A DNA stretch of 64,000 bases from CBDBCU01 sp965243185 (GTDB taxonomy: Bacteria > Chloroflexota > Dehalococcoidia > Lucifugimonadales > UBA3495). Both the position numbers and the translations under genes were made by a program. The notes below the pieces were generated by a model. That model made no database searches. It was not told where the DNA came from and was given only the letters and a program-made list of their open reading frames with translations. Below, piece by piece: positions 42,420 to 50,821 of the stretch. The stretch covers positions 992,001-1,056,000 of the forward strand of contig OZ251531.1 of NCBI GenBank assembly GCA_965243185.1. Reading direction: 5' to 3'. Every line of letters starts with the position of its first letter. Position 1 is the first letter of the stretch.

Positions 42420-44468
42420 ATGAAATATAGTTGGTTCACCAGTCCCAAGGCGTGGCTCTACGGGGCCTTGAGCTTGGCATTAGTCTTAATCATCGCCTGC
42501 GGTTCGGCGCAGGAAGCTCCGGCGTCCCCGGCCCAGTCGGAAGTGGCCTCCCAGTCCGCTTCGGAAGTGGCCGGCATTTCCGACGAAAGGGCGCCCGCGC
42601 CAGCAGCCCAGCGGCAGCCCAGCACCGGAATGGCCGGCGGCGAGGGCGGCTCCACCAGCGGCTCCGAGACTATGGGCGACAGCACCGCGCCGGCCCCCAC
42701 CGCCGTGCCGGAACCCACCGCCGCTCCTGACCCCGGCGTGGAAGCCCGGCAGGTTACTCGCCTCGAGTTTGCCATCACTTCCGCCAACAACGAAAGCAAC
42801 CGCCCCTGGAAGGGCAGCCGGCAGGCGTATGTGCAGTACGATCCCACCCTGGAATACGCCATCGGCATTCACCCCACCACCAGCGAATATGTGCCGGAGT
42901 TGGCCACCCGCTGGGAAGCCAACGACGACCTGTCCGAGTGGACTTTCTACCTGCGGGAGGGTATCCAGTTCCACAACGGTTGGGGTGAACTGACCGCCGA
43001 CGATTTCCGGCACACCGCCGAGATTTTGACCCGACCGGATACCCGCTTGGGTACCTGGCGTTACTTTGTCGGCGGCCGGGACGATGACGGCAACCCCTTG
43101 GCCGGGCCGGATCAGTATTTCCGGAAAATTGACGACCATACCTTTACCATCATTTTCCACGGACGGGAGGGCAACCCGGCGACGACCTTTGACGCCGAGT
43201 TTGTGATGAGCAACGCCTCCTCGGAAATGGGCGCGTGGAGCAAAGCCTTCTGGGAATCCGCCGGGGAGGATGTGGAAGCCCGGGAGAAACTGCTCGACGA
43301 ACAAGGTCTCCAAGGCACCGGCTCCTACCAGTATATGGGACGGGAACCGGCCCAAGCCTTCCTCATTGAGAAAATCCCGGGCCGCCACTGGTCTCAGGAT
43401 GCCGACCTGCCGGAAGGCGTTCTCCCCGAAGATCCGGACTTCCAGGAAATTCGGATTTACTGGGCCCCGGAGGATGCCACCCGCTTTGCCAACCTGCTGG
43501 CTGGCACCGCGCACATGGCTGACCTGCCGCTGGACTTGCAGAAGGACGCGGCCAACCGGGGCATGGCTCTGATGCGCTCTCAGTTCACCGCCAACAACTT
43601 CTTTGTGTTCTTTGGCGGAATGTACCTGAGCGACGACGAGCGGGATGTAGCCAACTACGACCCGACGGTGCCTTGGGCCGAAACCCCTTGGGCCGGACAG
43701 GAACCGCCCGGGAAAGGCGAACCCGGCTTCGAGAACAACGGCTGGAAAGTCCGCCGGGCCATGAACAAAGCCATCAACCGGGAGGAACTGCTCGAGCAGC
43801 TCTACAAAGGCATCGGCGAGCTGATGTATGTCGGCTACTACCACCCCAGCCACTACGGTTGGGATCCCAGCTGGGAGCAGCGGTACGAAACCGAATACAA
43901 GTACAACCCGGAGGAAGCCATGCAGCTGCTGGCCGAGGCCGGCTACGGCCCGGACAGCGACAAGACGGTCAAGGTAACCGTCCAGTCCTATGTCTCCCCC
44001 GGCGAGGCGGAACTGCCCCAGGCCATGGAAGCCATTGGCAACTACTGGTCCCAGGTGGGTATTGATGTGGTGATTGAGGACTTGAGCGCCTCCCAGGTGC
44101 GGGAACGCTACCGGGCCCGCGAGATGCAGCACCGGGTCTGGCCCAACATCATCATCTACTTCCCCCTGGAGTACGGCAACCTGACCGGTTTCACCAGCAC
44201 CTTCGGCGGCAGCAACCACTACCAGGACAACTATACCAACGCCAAGGCCAGCGAATGGCGGAACGAAACCGACTTCGCCCGCCGGGACGCGTTGGCCCGG
44301 GAGTGGGGCAATTGGGCCTTCGACAACTATATGACCATGCCGCTGTTCTGGTTCCCCCACACCGTAGTGGTGGACCCGGCCGTGGTGTCCAGCTGGATTT
44401 ACCCCGGCAGCACGGTGCCGCGCAACGGCCATATGCACGCCATCAAGGCCACCTACCAGGGCGGTTAG
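42420..44468 (+). CDS. ABC transporter substrate-binding lipoprotein, family 5
   Basis: A 682-residue peptide/organic-solute binding lipoprotein. The signal peptide ends in the lipobox LIIAC (Cys at 27), then comes an Ala/Ser/Pro linker of about 75 residues, then the SBP_bac_5 fold with 'ATRWEANDDLSEWTFYLREG', 'FHNGWGELTADDF' and 'NGWKVRRAMNKAINREELLE'. The fold is similar to, but not a close copy of, the protein at 3-1802. ATG 42420 has GGAGGG upstream. The permeases at 46400-48326 are convergent and close, and are the best candidates for its partner. Confidence 0.93.
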   Translation: MKYSWFTSPKAWLYGALSLALVLIIACGSAQEAPASPAQSEVASQSASEVAGISDERAPAPAAQRQPSTGMAGGEGGSTSGSETMGDSTAPAPTAVPEPTAAPDPGVEARQVTRLEFAITSANNESNRPWKGSRQAYVQYDPTLEYAIGIHPTTSEYVPELATRWEANDDLSEWTFYLREGIQFHNGWGELTADDFRHTAEILTRPDTRLGTWRYFVGGRDDDGNPLAGPDQYFRKIDDHTFTIIFHGREGNPATTFDAEFVMSNASSEMGAWSKAFWESAGEDVEAREKLLDEQGLQGTGSYQYMGREPAQAFLIEKIPGRHWSQDADLPEGVLPEDPDFQEIRIYWAPEDATRFANLLAGTAHMADLPLDLQKDAANRGMALMRSQFTANNFFVFFGGMYLSDDERDVANYDPTVPWAETPWAGQEPPGKGEPGFENNGWKVRRAMNKAINREELLEQLYKGIGELMYVGYYHPSHYGWDPSWEQRYETEYKYNPEEAMQLLAEAGYGPDSDKTVKVTVQSYVSPGEAELPQAMEAIGNYWSQVGIDVVIEDLSASQVRERYRAREMQHRVWPNIIIYFPLEYGNLTGFTSTFGGSNHYQDNYTNAKASEWRNETDFARRDALAREWGNWAFDNYMTMPLFWFPHTVVVDPAVVSSWIYPGSTVPRNGHMHAIKATYQGG

Positions 44469-44505
44469 ACCGCGGCGGAAACCCGCTAATCCGCAGGCTT
44501 AACCG

Positions 44506-44536
44506 GGGGCAGGTCGCTGCTACAGTGGCCTGCCCC
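44506..44536 (+). terminator. Hairpin between lipoprotein and monooxygenase genes
   Basis: An 8-bp stem GGGGCAGG/CCTGCCCC followed by TCTTTAC. It may be a partial terminator that lowers expression of the downstream monooxygenase. Confidence 0.5.
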
Positions 44537-44592
44537 TCTTTACAACCCCCGGTCAACACCGGCCCCAGCCAGCCCATAAGGGAGTTCGACTG

Positions 44593-45648
44593 ATGAGTAC
44601 CCAATCCCAACCGGCCAACGGCAAGTCCCTGGAGTTCGGCATCTTTGACTGGATTGAGTGGGAAAAGCAGCCCCACAGCAAAATTTACGAGGAACGGCTG
44701 AAGCTGCTCGAGTATGCCGACCGGCAGGGCTTTTACTGCTACCATCTGGCGGAACATCATGTAACGCCGCTGAGCCTAGCCCCCTCGCCCGGAGTTTTCC
44801 TCGCGGCGGCCGCCCAGCGCACCCAAAACATCCGCCTCGGCCCCCTGGTCTATCTGCTCCCCTTTTACAACCCCCTCCGCCTGCTCCACGAAGTCTGTAT
44901 GCTGGACAACCTCAGCAACGGGCGGCTGGAGTTGGGCGTCGGCCGCGGCATCGTCCCCATGGAAGCCGAACACTACGATGTCAAGTTCGAGGATGGGCGG
45001 GATATGTTTCGCGAAGCCCTCGACATCCTGATTATGGGCTTGACCCAGGAGACCCTGGACTACGAAGGCCAGCATTACGCCTACAAAGACATCCGAATGT
45101 GGTCGGAACCGCAGCAAAAGCCCTACCCGCCCCTGTGGTACGCCACCAACAACAAGGAAACGGTGCCGTGGATTGCCCAGCACGGCTTTAACACCAGCAC
45201 CGTCTTTGACCCGGCCCCCGAAGTCAAAGGCCACTTTGACCTGTACCGCCAAGTCTGGCAGGAACACCGGTCGGATGACAACCGGCTGAACGGGCATATC
45301 GCGGAGCCGAAGTTGGGGCTGACCCGTCATGTCTATGTCGCCCCCACGGACGCCGAAGCCATTAAGGATTGCCGGGCCGCCTTTGACACCTGGTTTTACA
45401 ACATCAACTTCCTGTGGGACAAGCACGACGTGCCGTTGCCCGCTCGCATCGACTTTGACGAATGGGTGGAAAAGGAAGTGCTTCTCGCCGGCTCCCCGGC
45501 CACGGTGCGGGAACAGGTGGGCCGCACGGTAGCGGAAAGCAGCATCAACTATTTCAACTCCATCTTTGCTTGGGGCGACCTGACCCACCAGCAGGTAATG
45601 CGCTCCATCGGCCTGTTCGCCGAGGAAGTAATGCCCTCCTTGCGGTAA
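44593..45648 (+). CDS. LLM class flavin-dependent oxidoreductase (luciferase-like) 2
   Basis: A 351-residue luciferase-like monooxygenase. Family features are 'GFYCYHLAEHHVTPLSLAPSP', 'LGPLVYLLPFYNPLRLLHEV' and 'LSNGRLELGVGRGIVP'. It uses FMNH2 and O2; the substrate is unknown. It follows the substrate-binding lipoprotein by 124 bp on the same strand, so uptake of an organic compound followed by oxidation is a reasonable inference. GGGAG lies before ATG 44593. Sequence similarity to the one at 21346-22359 is only family-level. Confidence 0.88.
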   Translation: MSTQSQPANGKSLEFGIFDWIEWEKQPHSKIYEERLKLLEYADRQGFYCYHLAEHHVTPLSLAPSPGVFLAAAAQRTQNIRLGPLVYLLPFYNPLRLLHEVCMLDNLSNGRLELGVGRGIVPMEAEHYDVKFEDGRDMFREALDILIMGLTQETLDYEGQHYAYKDIRMWSEPQQKPYPPLWYATNNKETVPWIAQHGFNTSTVFDPAPEVKGHFDLYRQVWQEHRSDDNRLNGHIAEPKLGLTRHVYVAPTDAEAIKDCRAAFDTWFYNINFLWDKHDVPLPARIDFDEWVEKEVLLAGSPATVREQVGRTVAESSINYFNSIFAWGDLTHQQVMRSIGLFAEEVMPSLR

Positions 45649-45682
45649 GCGGCGCGGTATTAACTAACCCGGTTTGCGGCCG

Positions 45683-45711
45683 GCCGGGGCGGATTTAGAA
45701 CCCGCCCCGGC
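45683..45711. terminator. GC-rich hairpin after the monooxygenase gene
   Basis: A perfect 10-bp stem (GCCGGGGCGG / CCGCCCCGGC) with a 9-nt loop, 35 bp after the stop. No U-run follows; a TATAAT begins 4 bp later (45715-45720) and may be the -10 box of the next gene. Confidence 0.5.
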
Positions 45712-45758
45712 TGTTATAATGGGCCGCAGTCAAATCCTTGCGCGAGGGCTGATTAACT

Positions 45759-46280
45759 TTGCGACCGGCAGCAGCAACGGCGGCGTCCCGTCCCCGAGCC
45801 TTTCCGTGGCCAATGTTAGTTTGCGCGGCCAGCGTAGCAGCGACACTGGTCGGCGCAGTAAGCCCTTGGGCCCGGGTGCCGACCTACCGGGCATCCTACG
45901 GCGGAGCCGCCGCCGCCGACCCGTCCGCTGTGTTCTGGGTGCGCGGCCTTGACGCCCCGGGAATGATTCCCCTGGTGGGGGATGGCACGGTCATCCTGAT
46001 CCTGGCCGCCTTGGCCGCCCTGCTGATTCTGTGGCGGCTCTTTTGGCCGCCCCGTTCCTGCGGCTTTCTCCTGCTGGCGATTTTCAGCCTGCTGGGCGTA
46101 ATCACCTTGATTGGGATGGTCAACTGGGCCAATGTGGGCAACATCCCCCAAACCGACTCCCGCCTGTTCTTTAAGAGCAGCGTAGAAGTCAGTTGGGGGC
46201 TGGTCGTCTTGTGCGTCGGGGTTTGGCCGGGCGTCCTGGCGGCCGGTTATCAGCTATGGGCGGACGAATTGCGGTCGTAG
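45759..46280 (+). CDS. Small multi-pass membrane protein of unknown function
   Basis: A 173-residue protein with about four membrane helices ('MLVCAASVAATLVGAVS', 'VILILAALAALLILWRLF', 'GFLLLAIFSLLGVITLI', 'GLVVLCVGVWPGVLAAG'). The loop after helix 1 (WARVPTYRASYGG...GLDAPG) is likely outside the cell. I recognise no family. TTG 45759 has GAGGG upstream; ATG 45813 is an alternative that would trim the N-terminus. A terminator follows. Confidence 0.65.
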   Translation: MRPAAATAASRPRAFPWPMLVCAASVAATLVGAVSPWARVPTYRASYGGAAAADPSAVFWVRGLDAPGMIPLVGDGTVILILAALAALLILWRLFWPPRSCGFLLLAIFSLLGVITLIGMVNWANVGNIPQTDSRLFFKSSVEVSWGLVVLCVGVWPGVLAAGYQLWADELRS

Positions 46281-46303
46281 GGATAGCCGCCTTGCCCGGC
46301 AAG

Positions 46304-46370
46304 GACGGGGCACCGCCCCGTCAAACCTTGCCCGACAAACAAGCCCCGGTCCCACAGAGACGACCGGGGC
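46304..46370. terminator. Terminator region between convergent genes
   Basis: Two hairpins: GACGGGGC/GCCCCGTC (46304-46322) and GCCCCGGTC/GACCGGGGC (46343-46370). The second is followed by TTTAGCTTTT on the plus strand. They separate the small membrane protein gene from the convergent DppC-type permease and may serve both. Confidence 0.65.
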
Positions 46371-46399
46371 TTTAGCTTTTGCGGAAAAGCAACGGGCTT

Positions 46400-47299
46400 T
46401 TACAAATTGCGCTGCTTCGGGTCGAGACGGTCCCGGAGCCAGTCCCCCATCAGGTTCAGGGACAGCACCACCAGAGAGATAGCGACGCCGGGGAAAAAGG
46501 ATACCCACCAAGCCGTTACCACCAGTTCCCGACCGTCGGCTACCATCAACCCCCAAGCCGGCGTGGGCCGCGGAATGCCGGCCCCCAGGAAACTGAGGCT
46601 GGCTTCGAGCAGGATAACAAAGCCCACTTGCAGCGTTGCCAGCACCACGATGGAGTTGACCACATTGGGGAATACATGACGCACGATAATGCGGAAATGG
46701 GAGGCCCCGGCCACCTGCGCCCGGCCAATGAAATCCTGGTTCTTAATCGCCAGCACCTCGCCGCGCACCTGACGGGCATAGCGCGACCAGAGAATTACGC
46801 AGATGACGAAAATCACCGTGCCGAAACTGGGGCCGCGGGCCGCTACTATCGCCAAGGCTAACAGGATTGCCGGAATGGACAGCGCAATATCCACCGCCCG
46901 CATAATCAGCATATCCCAGCGACCGCCGAAGTACCCGGCAATCAGCCCCAAGGAAACCCCGATAACGCCGCTGATGGCAATAACGGTGATCGACACCAAC
47001 AGCACATATTTAGCGCCGTGCAGAATCCGGCTGAGCTGATCCCGGCCCTGCTTGTCCGTGCCGAGGATGTAGCGCATCGAGCCGCCCTCCTGCCATGCCG
47101 GGGGCGTCAACCGCTCCGAAAACTGCCCCCGGGTCGGATGATGTGGCGCAATGAACTGGGCAAAGAGGGCCGGGATTACCAGTCCCACCATCAGGATGAT
47201 AAAGGGTATCAGCGGGTACCGCCGGGCCGCGCGTACGCCTCTGACGATGCCACCCGGCGAGTACCAAGTGCTTTTGGGGGCCGGTGCCGTTATCTCCAT
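46400..47299 (-). CDS. ABC transporter permease, DppC/OppC type
   Basis: A 299-residue inner-membrane permease of the peptide/nickel (family 5) ABC transporters. The N-terminal extension domain has 'HHPTRGQFSERLTPPAW' and 'ILGTDKQGRDQLSRILHGAK', the classic OppC_N region. The permease signature loop is 'EASLSFLGAGIPRPTPAWGLMV' and the EAA-like segment 'QVAGASHFRIIVRHVFPN'. ATG 47299 has GAGGAG upstream. It is second in a two-gene operon after the DppB type. The ATPase genes are not in the window. Confidence 0.92.
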   Translation of the reverse strand: MEITAPAPKSTWYSPGGIVRGVRAARRYPLIPFIILMVGLVIPALFAQFIAPHHPTRGQFSERLTPPAWQEGGSMRYILGTDKQGRDQLSRILHGAKYVLLVSITVIAISGVIGVSLGLIAGYFGGRWDMLIMRAVDIALSIPAILLALAIVAARGPSFGTVIFVICVILWSRYARQVRGEVLAIKNQDFIGRAQVAGASHFRIIVRHVFPNVVNSIVVLATLQVGFVILLEASLSFLGAGIPRPTPAWGLMVADGRELVVTAWWVSFFPGVAISLVVLSLNLMGDWLRDRLDPKQRNL

Positions 47300-47393
47300 A
47301 GTCTGCTCCTCAGGATTTCCTGGGTGGTACACCTCCGGTACCGGAATGGGGCCGGAATATGCCGGCTGCTATCCCGACCGGCATATTCTTGCC

Positions 47394-48326
47394 CTAGTAA
47401 CGAATGCGGGGATCCAGGTAGGCGTAGAGGACGTCCACAATCAGGTTGGACAGGATGTAAATGCCGGCAAAGATGATAACCACCGCCTGCACTACCGGAT
47501 AGTCCCGGGCCCGGATGGCGTCCACCGCCAACCGCCCCGTGCCGGGCCAAGTGAAAACGCTTTCCGTAATCACCGCCCCGGTCATCAACTGCCCGGCGAC
47601 AATGCCGAAAAAGGTCAGCGGCGGAATGGAGGCGTTGCGGAGGGCGTGTTTCCAAATAACCTTCCACTCCCGCATCCCTTTAATCCGCGCCAGTTTAATG
47701 TATTCGGTATCCAGCACCTCCAGCATTGCCGAGCGCACCAGCCGCATCATCGCCGCCACCTGGAACCAGCCCAGGGTAATGGCCGGCAGAATCAGGTTGC
47801 GCCAGCAAACATCGCAGTCTCTCCCGATGCCGTCTGCTGGCAACAGGTTCAAGCTGACCGCGAAAATGAAAATCAGCACGATGCCCAGCCAGAACGGCGG
47901 CAAAGACTGCCCGGCCAGGGCGATAACCTTGCCGATATAGTCAAATATGCTGTCCTTTTTCACCGCTGACAGGACGCCGATGGGAACGGCGATAAGCAGA
48001 CTCACCCCCATCGCCACGGCGGCTAACTTAAGCGTAGCCGGAAAGCGCTGCCCCACCAGTCCAATAGCCGTTTGGTCCGCCCAGTTGATGGAGTCGCCAA
48101 AGTCCCCGCGCAGGGCATTGCCCACGAACCGCAGGTACTGAATCGGCAAGGGCTGATCCAGCCCCCACTCCCGGGCCAACGCCTCCTCCTGCGCTACGGT
48201 AGCGTCAGCCGGGAGAAACACATCCACCGGATTGCCGCTGAGCCGGGCCAGGGCAAACACAATGACGCTGACGACAAACAGCACAATCAGGGCGTAAAAG
48301 CCGCGGATGATGATGAAACGCTGCAT
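47394..48326 (-). CDS. ABC transporter permease, DppB/OppB type
   Basis: A 310-residue permease with six predicted helices. The N-terminus 'RGFYALIVLFVVSVIVFALARLSGNPV' and the EAA loop 'YIKLARIKGMREWKVIWKHALRNA' are typical of DppB. 'MTGAVITESVFTWPGTGRLAVDAI' is the conserved C-terminal signature. The first gene of the operon; GAGGTGAGGG lies before ATG 48326. With DppC and a lipoprotein such as that at 42420 it would import peptides or another organic solute. Confidence 0.92.
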   Translation of the reverse strand: MQRFIIIRGFYALIVLFVVSVIVFALARLSGNPVDVFLPADATVAQEEALAREWGLDQPLPIQYLRFVGNALRGDFGDSINWADQTAIGLVGQRFPATLKLAAVAMGVSLLIAVPIGVLSAVKKDSIFDYIGKVIALAGQSLPPFWLGIVLIFIFAVSLNLLPADGIGRDCDVCWRNLILPAITLGWFQVAAMMRLVRSAMLEVLDTEYIKLARIKGMREWKVIWKHALRNASIPPLTFFGIVAGQLMTGAVITESVFTWPGTGRLAVDAIRARDYPVVQAVVIIFAGIYILSNLIVDVLYAYLDPRIRY

Positions 48327-48446
48327 ACCCTCACCTCAGATTTGGTAGGCCCGGCAACTCTTTTCGATCCCGGATTAACGGCGGCCGTCAGTCTGAACCA
48401 TGGCCGCTTTGCTGCCGATGGGCAAGTCTCCCCTAAAGTTCAACAA

Positions 48447-48475
48447 AATATATGCTATCCGGGGCAAAGTGTCAA
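48447..48475 (-). promoter_or_regulatory. Strong promoter of the DppBC operon
   Basis: Minus strand TTGACA (48470-48475), a 17-bp spacer and TATATT (48447-48452), giving a leader of about 115 nt before the permease start. Confidence 0.75.
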
Positions 48476-48701
48476 CGAAAACGCCCGTCAGTCTGCCTTG
48501 GCGGTAAGGATTATAGCCCTTATTCCCCACAGCGGCACAAAAAGAGAGCTAACCGTCGGAAAACCCGGTTAGCCCCAATTCCGGCATTGTTTCCAAACCG
48601 CCCCAATCAGAATAGAAATCGTCATTCCCACGAAAGTGGGAATCCAGCCCCCCAAATCCCCTTAACAAACACCCTAACCTTCCACAATGCCTACGCTATC
48701 G
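48476..48701. other. Rest of the intergenic region upstream of the DppBC promoter
   Basis: Together with the leader this is a gene-free stretch of about 375 bp. It holds the promoter and one palindromic repeat (48621-48647). I see nothing else. Confidence 0.5.
48621..48647. repeat. Dispersed palindromic repeat (ATTCCCAC...GTGGGAAT), copy 1
   Basis: A 27-bp unit beginning GTCATTCCCAC and ending GTGGGAATCCAG, with an 8-bp palindromic arm on each side of a GAAA loop. Exact copies recur at 51492, 51612 and 52443. It resembles REP or dRS3-type intergenic repeats. Confidence 0.85.
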
Positions 48702-49133
48702 CTACCCCTCGCCCAAGGCCGGGTGCAAGTTCTGGACCAGCGCGGCCATCAGATCGCCAATTAACGCCGCCTGCGGAGAATCGCCGGGCGGCAATCCGGT
48801 AATTTCACTGTGGGACGGGTCGGCAGGAGACTGCTCCGTGGCGGGTAGCGGTTGGCTCAGAAAAGCCAAATCCGGCAATTCCTGCCGGGTCAAACCGACG
48901 CTCAATTCAGCCAGCCGCCCGTTCCGCCGTAGATTCAAGCGGGAAAGCCTTCGGATTTCCTCGAGTTGCTGCGGTTTGGTCCAGCCGCTGAAATACTCCA
49001 GCCAGTGGACCGACAAACCGCTTTCCTGGAGCCGCAACCGGAAAATGTAGCCGTCAACGCTGCCGTCATCGTGGATCTGCTGCGGCGCGGCGTAGCGGAC
49101 AACGTGCGACTCATCCGGCAACTCCGGCGTCAT
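48702..49133 (-). CDS. Unknown protein B of a two-gene module
   Basis: A 143-residue protein of no family that I can name. The middle part (YAAPQQIHDDGSVDGYIFRL, 'LSVHWLEYFSGWTKPQQLEEI') looks like a compact conserved domain, and the last 40 residues are low complexity. Its start overlaps the stop of the upstream gene by 4 bp, so the two are coupled. I have the impression that such pairs recur in unrelated bacteria, but cannot verify it here. Confidence 0.7.
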   Translation of the reverse strand: MTPELPDESHVVRYAAPQQIHDDGSVDGYIFRLRLQESGLSVHWLEYFSGWTKPQQLEEIRRLSRLNLRRNGRLAELSVGLTRQELPDLAFLSQPLPATEQSPADPSHSEITGLPPGDSPQAALIGDLMAALVQNLHPALGEG

Positions 49134-49630
49134 TGTCGCCCCGCCAACTGGCTCAAGTCAAAAGCGTTAATCAATCGTTTAACCCCGTCCAGAGTATCCA
49201 CACCGGCGGCCCGGGACACCTTTTCGGCTTCCGGTCGGCGCCGAAAAATGACATACTCCGCCATCCCGTCGCCAAGGAACTGCACCCCCAATTGACCGGG
49301 TCCTTCCCCTTTCCAGAGGGCGCGGAGATTGCCGTTGTCCAGCAATACTAGGGAACCTTTGCCGGCGGCGGGCGGAGAATTGACGAAATGCCAGAAGTCC
49401 TTTTCAGAGGCGGCGTTCAGCCTAACGCCGTCCGTTGCGCCATCCGCCCGTAGTTCCCGGATGCGGGCTTGGTAGGCGGGTCGGATTCGACGGACTTGGT
49501 GATTTGGGCGAAGTGCGGCGAGTTGGGTGGTTCGAGAGGATGGGCGGGTTTGGTCGTACCGACCGCCCCGGCGATTGCGCCTAGTTTGGCTTTTGACTTT
49601 GCCCCGCCGGACTTTAGCGGTGACCGGCAT
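49130..49630 (-). CDS. Unknown protein A of a two-gene module
   Basis: A 166-residue protein. A strongly basic N-terminal 60 residues (KVRRGKVKSQTRRNRRGGR) might bind nucleic acid. The C-terminal 100 residues form a globular-looking domain with 'SEKDFWHFVNSPP', 'GSLVLLDNGNLRALWKGEG' and 'GVQFLGDGMAEYVIFRRR'. ATG 49630 has GGGGG upstream and is preferred over 49642. It is co-transcribed with the gene at 48702. The size and coupling are like a toxin-antitoxin pair, but nothing in the sequence proves it. Confidence 0.7.
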   Translation of the reverse strand: MPVTAKVRRGKVKSQTRRNRRGGRYDQTRPSSRTTQLAALRPNHQVRRIRPAYQARIRELRADGATDGVRLNAASEKDFWHFVNSPPAAGKGSLVLLDNGNLRALWKGEGPGQLGVQFLGDGMAEYVIFRRRPEAEKVSRAAGVDTLDGVKRLINAFDLSQLAGRQ

Positions 49631-49787
49631 TGTTGCCCCCATCTAATCCTGCTAACGATATAAGAAAAGTATAACCTCGCGGCGCAAGCCACGCAAGTAT
49701 TAGGCCGGAAAAAATTGCCGGAGCCAGCTCCAGCCGGCCCCGGCAAATTTCCCCTTTGCGATGGGGTTAGCGCGCCGCCACCCCCAA

Positions 49788-50273
49788 CTAATCGTCGAAA
49801 TACCCGTTCCCGTTGCTCATCGACGCGCCGACCAGGGCATTGCCCGCCAGCATATCAATGCCCTTGCGGACCGAGCCGCCGATGCTGTTCACTTCCTGCT
49901 CCAAAGCGCGCAGGGAGCGCAGGGCGTAGGCGTCGGCTTCGGTGCGGCGGGATTGGGCTTCGGCATCGGCCTGTTGCAGGATGCGCGCCGCCTTCTGCTC
50001 CGCCTCGGCCACCAGTTGGTCGGCCCGCCGCTGAAACTCCGACTGGGTCAGCTTTTCCCGGAACTCGTCCTCGGACTTGCTCCGGGCCCGCCGGGCGTCC
50101 GCCAAGGCGTTGTTCATAATCTGGTCTTTCTGGGACAGCATCTCCTCGGCGGCCTTGACTTCCTGGGGAATCCCCAGGCGCATCTGGTCCACCAGTTCCA
50201 GGAGTTTCGGCTTGTCCATCAGCAAGGCCCCGGTAATGGGCATCGCCTTGCTGTTCTCGATGAGGCTTTCCAA
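49788..50273 (-). CDS. Coiled-coil protein (DivIVA / ATP-synthase-b-like helix)
   Basis: At least 161 residues, mostly helical: 'MSQKDQIMNNALADARRARSKSEDEF' type heptads over residues 45-135, with many Ala, Glu and Arg. Similar proteins beside coaD in other bacteria are annotated as DivIVA- or ATPase-b-like, and the role is unknown. The only standard start is TTG 50273. The frame stays open upstream and encodes a likely continuation IIDIINAIDR directly after AAAGGGGG, where only ATC, ATA or ATT codons could start. Gene order rsmD-coaD-this gene is on one strand. Confidence 0.75.
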   Translation of the reverse strand: MESLIENSKAMPITGALLMDKPKLLELVDQMRLGIPQEVKAAEEMLSQKDQIMNNALADARRARSKSEDEFREKLTQSEFQRRADQLVAEAEQKAARILQQADAEAQSRRTEADAYALRSLRALEQEVNSIGGSVRKGIDMLAGNALVGASMSNGNGYFDD

Positions 50274-50332
50274 TCGGTCGATGGCGTTGATAATATCTAT
50301 GATGTCCCCCTTTCGCCGGCCGGGGTTTCGGG

Positions 50333-50821
50333 CTACGGAGCCGGCATACCGAATTTGCCATAGACGGCTTGCGCCACTGGCGGCGGCACCATCCCGGTAA
50401 TATCCCCGCCGAGACGCGCTACTTCCTTCAACAAACTGGAACTGACAAACATATGGTCTTGCGAGGTCATAAAGGAGACCATATCGACATCCGGCGCCAG
50501 TTTCCGGTTCATAAAAGCCATTTCGTACTCGTACTCAAAGTCGGAGCCGCTCCGCAATCCGCGCACGATAACGGCGGCGCCGATTTCTTGAGCAAAGCGC
50601 ACCACTAATCCCGCGAATTGCCGCACCTCCACATTAGGCAGATGGCTAACCGCATCCTGAAACAGCGCCACCCGTTCCGTGTCGGAAAAGAGCAGGGTTT
50701 TGGCCGGCGTGGCGTACACCGCGACCACTACCCGGTCAAACAGTGCCGCCGCCCGGGTCGCCACATCGATATGACCCATCGTTACCGGGTCAAAGCTCCC
50801 CGGGTAGAGAGCGGTCACCAT
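50333..50821 (-). CDS. coaD: Phosphopantetheine adenylyltransferase
   Basis: A 162-residue enzyme of coenzyme A synthesis that adenylates 4'-phosphopantetheine. The nucleotidyltransferase motif is 'YPGSFDPVTMGHID' near the N-terminus (T/HxGH class), with 'VRGLRSGSDFEYEYEMAFMN' and 'FVSSSLLKEVARLGGDI' as CoaD signatures. The length is normal. It overlaps rsmD by 7 bp, a common bacterial pairing. Confidence 0.95.
   Translation of the reverse strand: MVTALYPGSFDPVTMGHIDVATRAAALFDRVVVAVYATPAKTLLFSDTERVALFQDAVSHLPNVEVRQFAGLVVRFAQEIGAAVIVRGLRSGSDFEYEYEMAFMNRKLAPDVDMVSFMTSQDHMFVSSSLLKEVARLGGDITGMVPPPVAQAVYGKFGMPAP

Noticed and set aside
42486..44438. A 650-codon open frame on the minus strand
   Set aside because: It is antisense to the substrate-binding lipoprotein, whose lipobox, ribosome-binding site and family motifs are clear. 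Long antisense frames are expected in GC-rich DNA.
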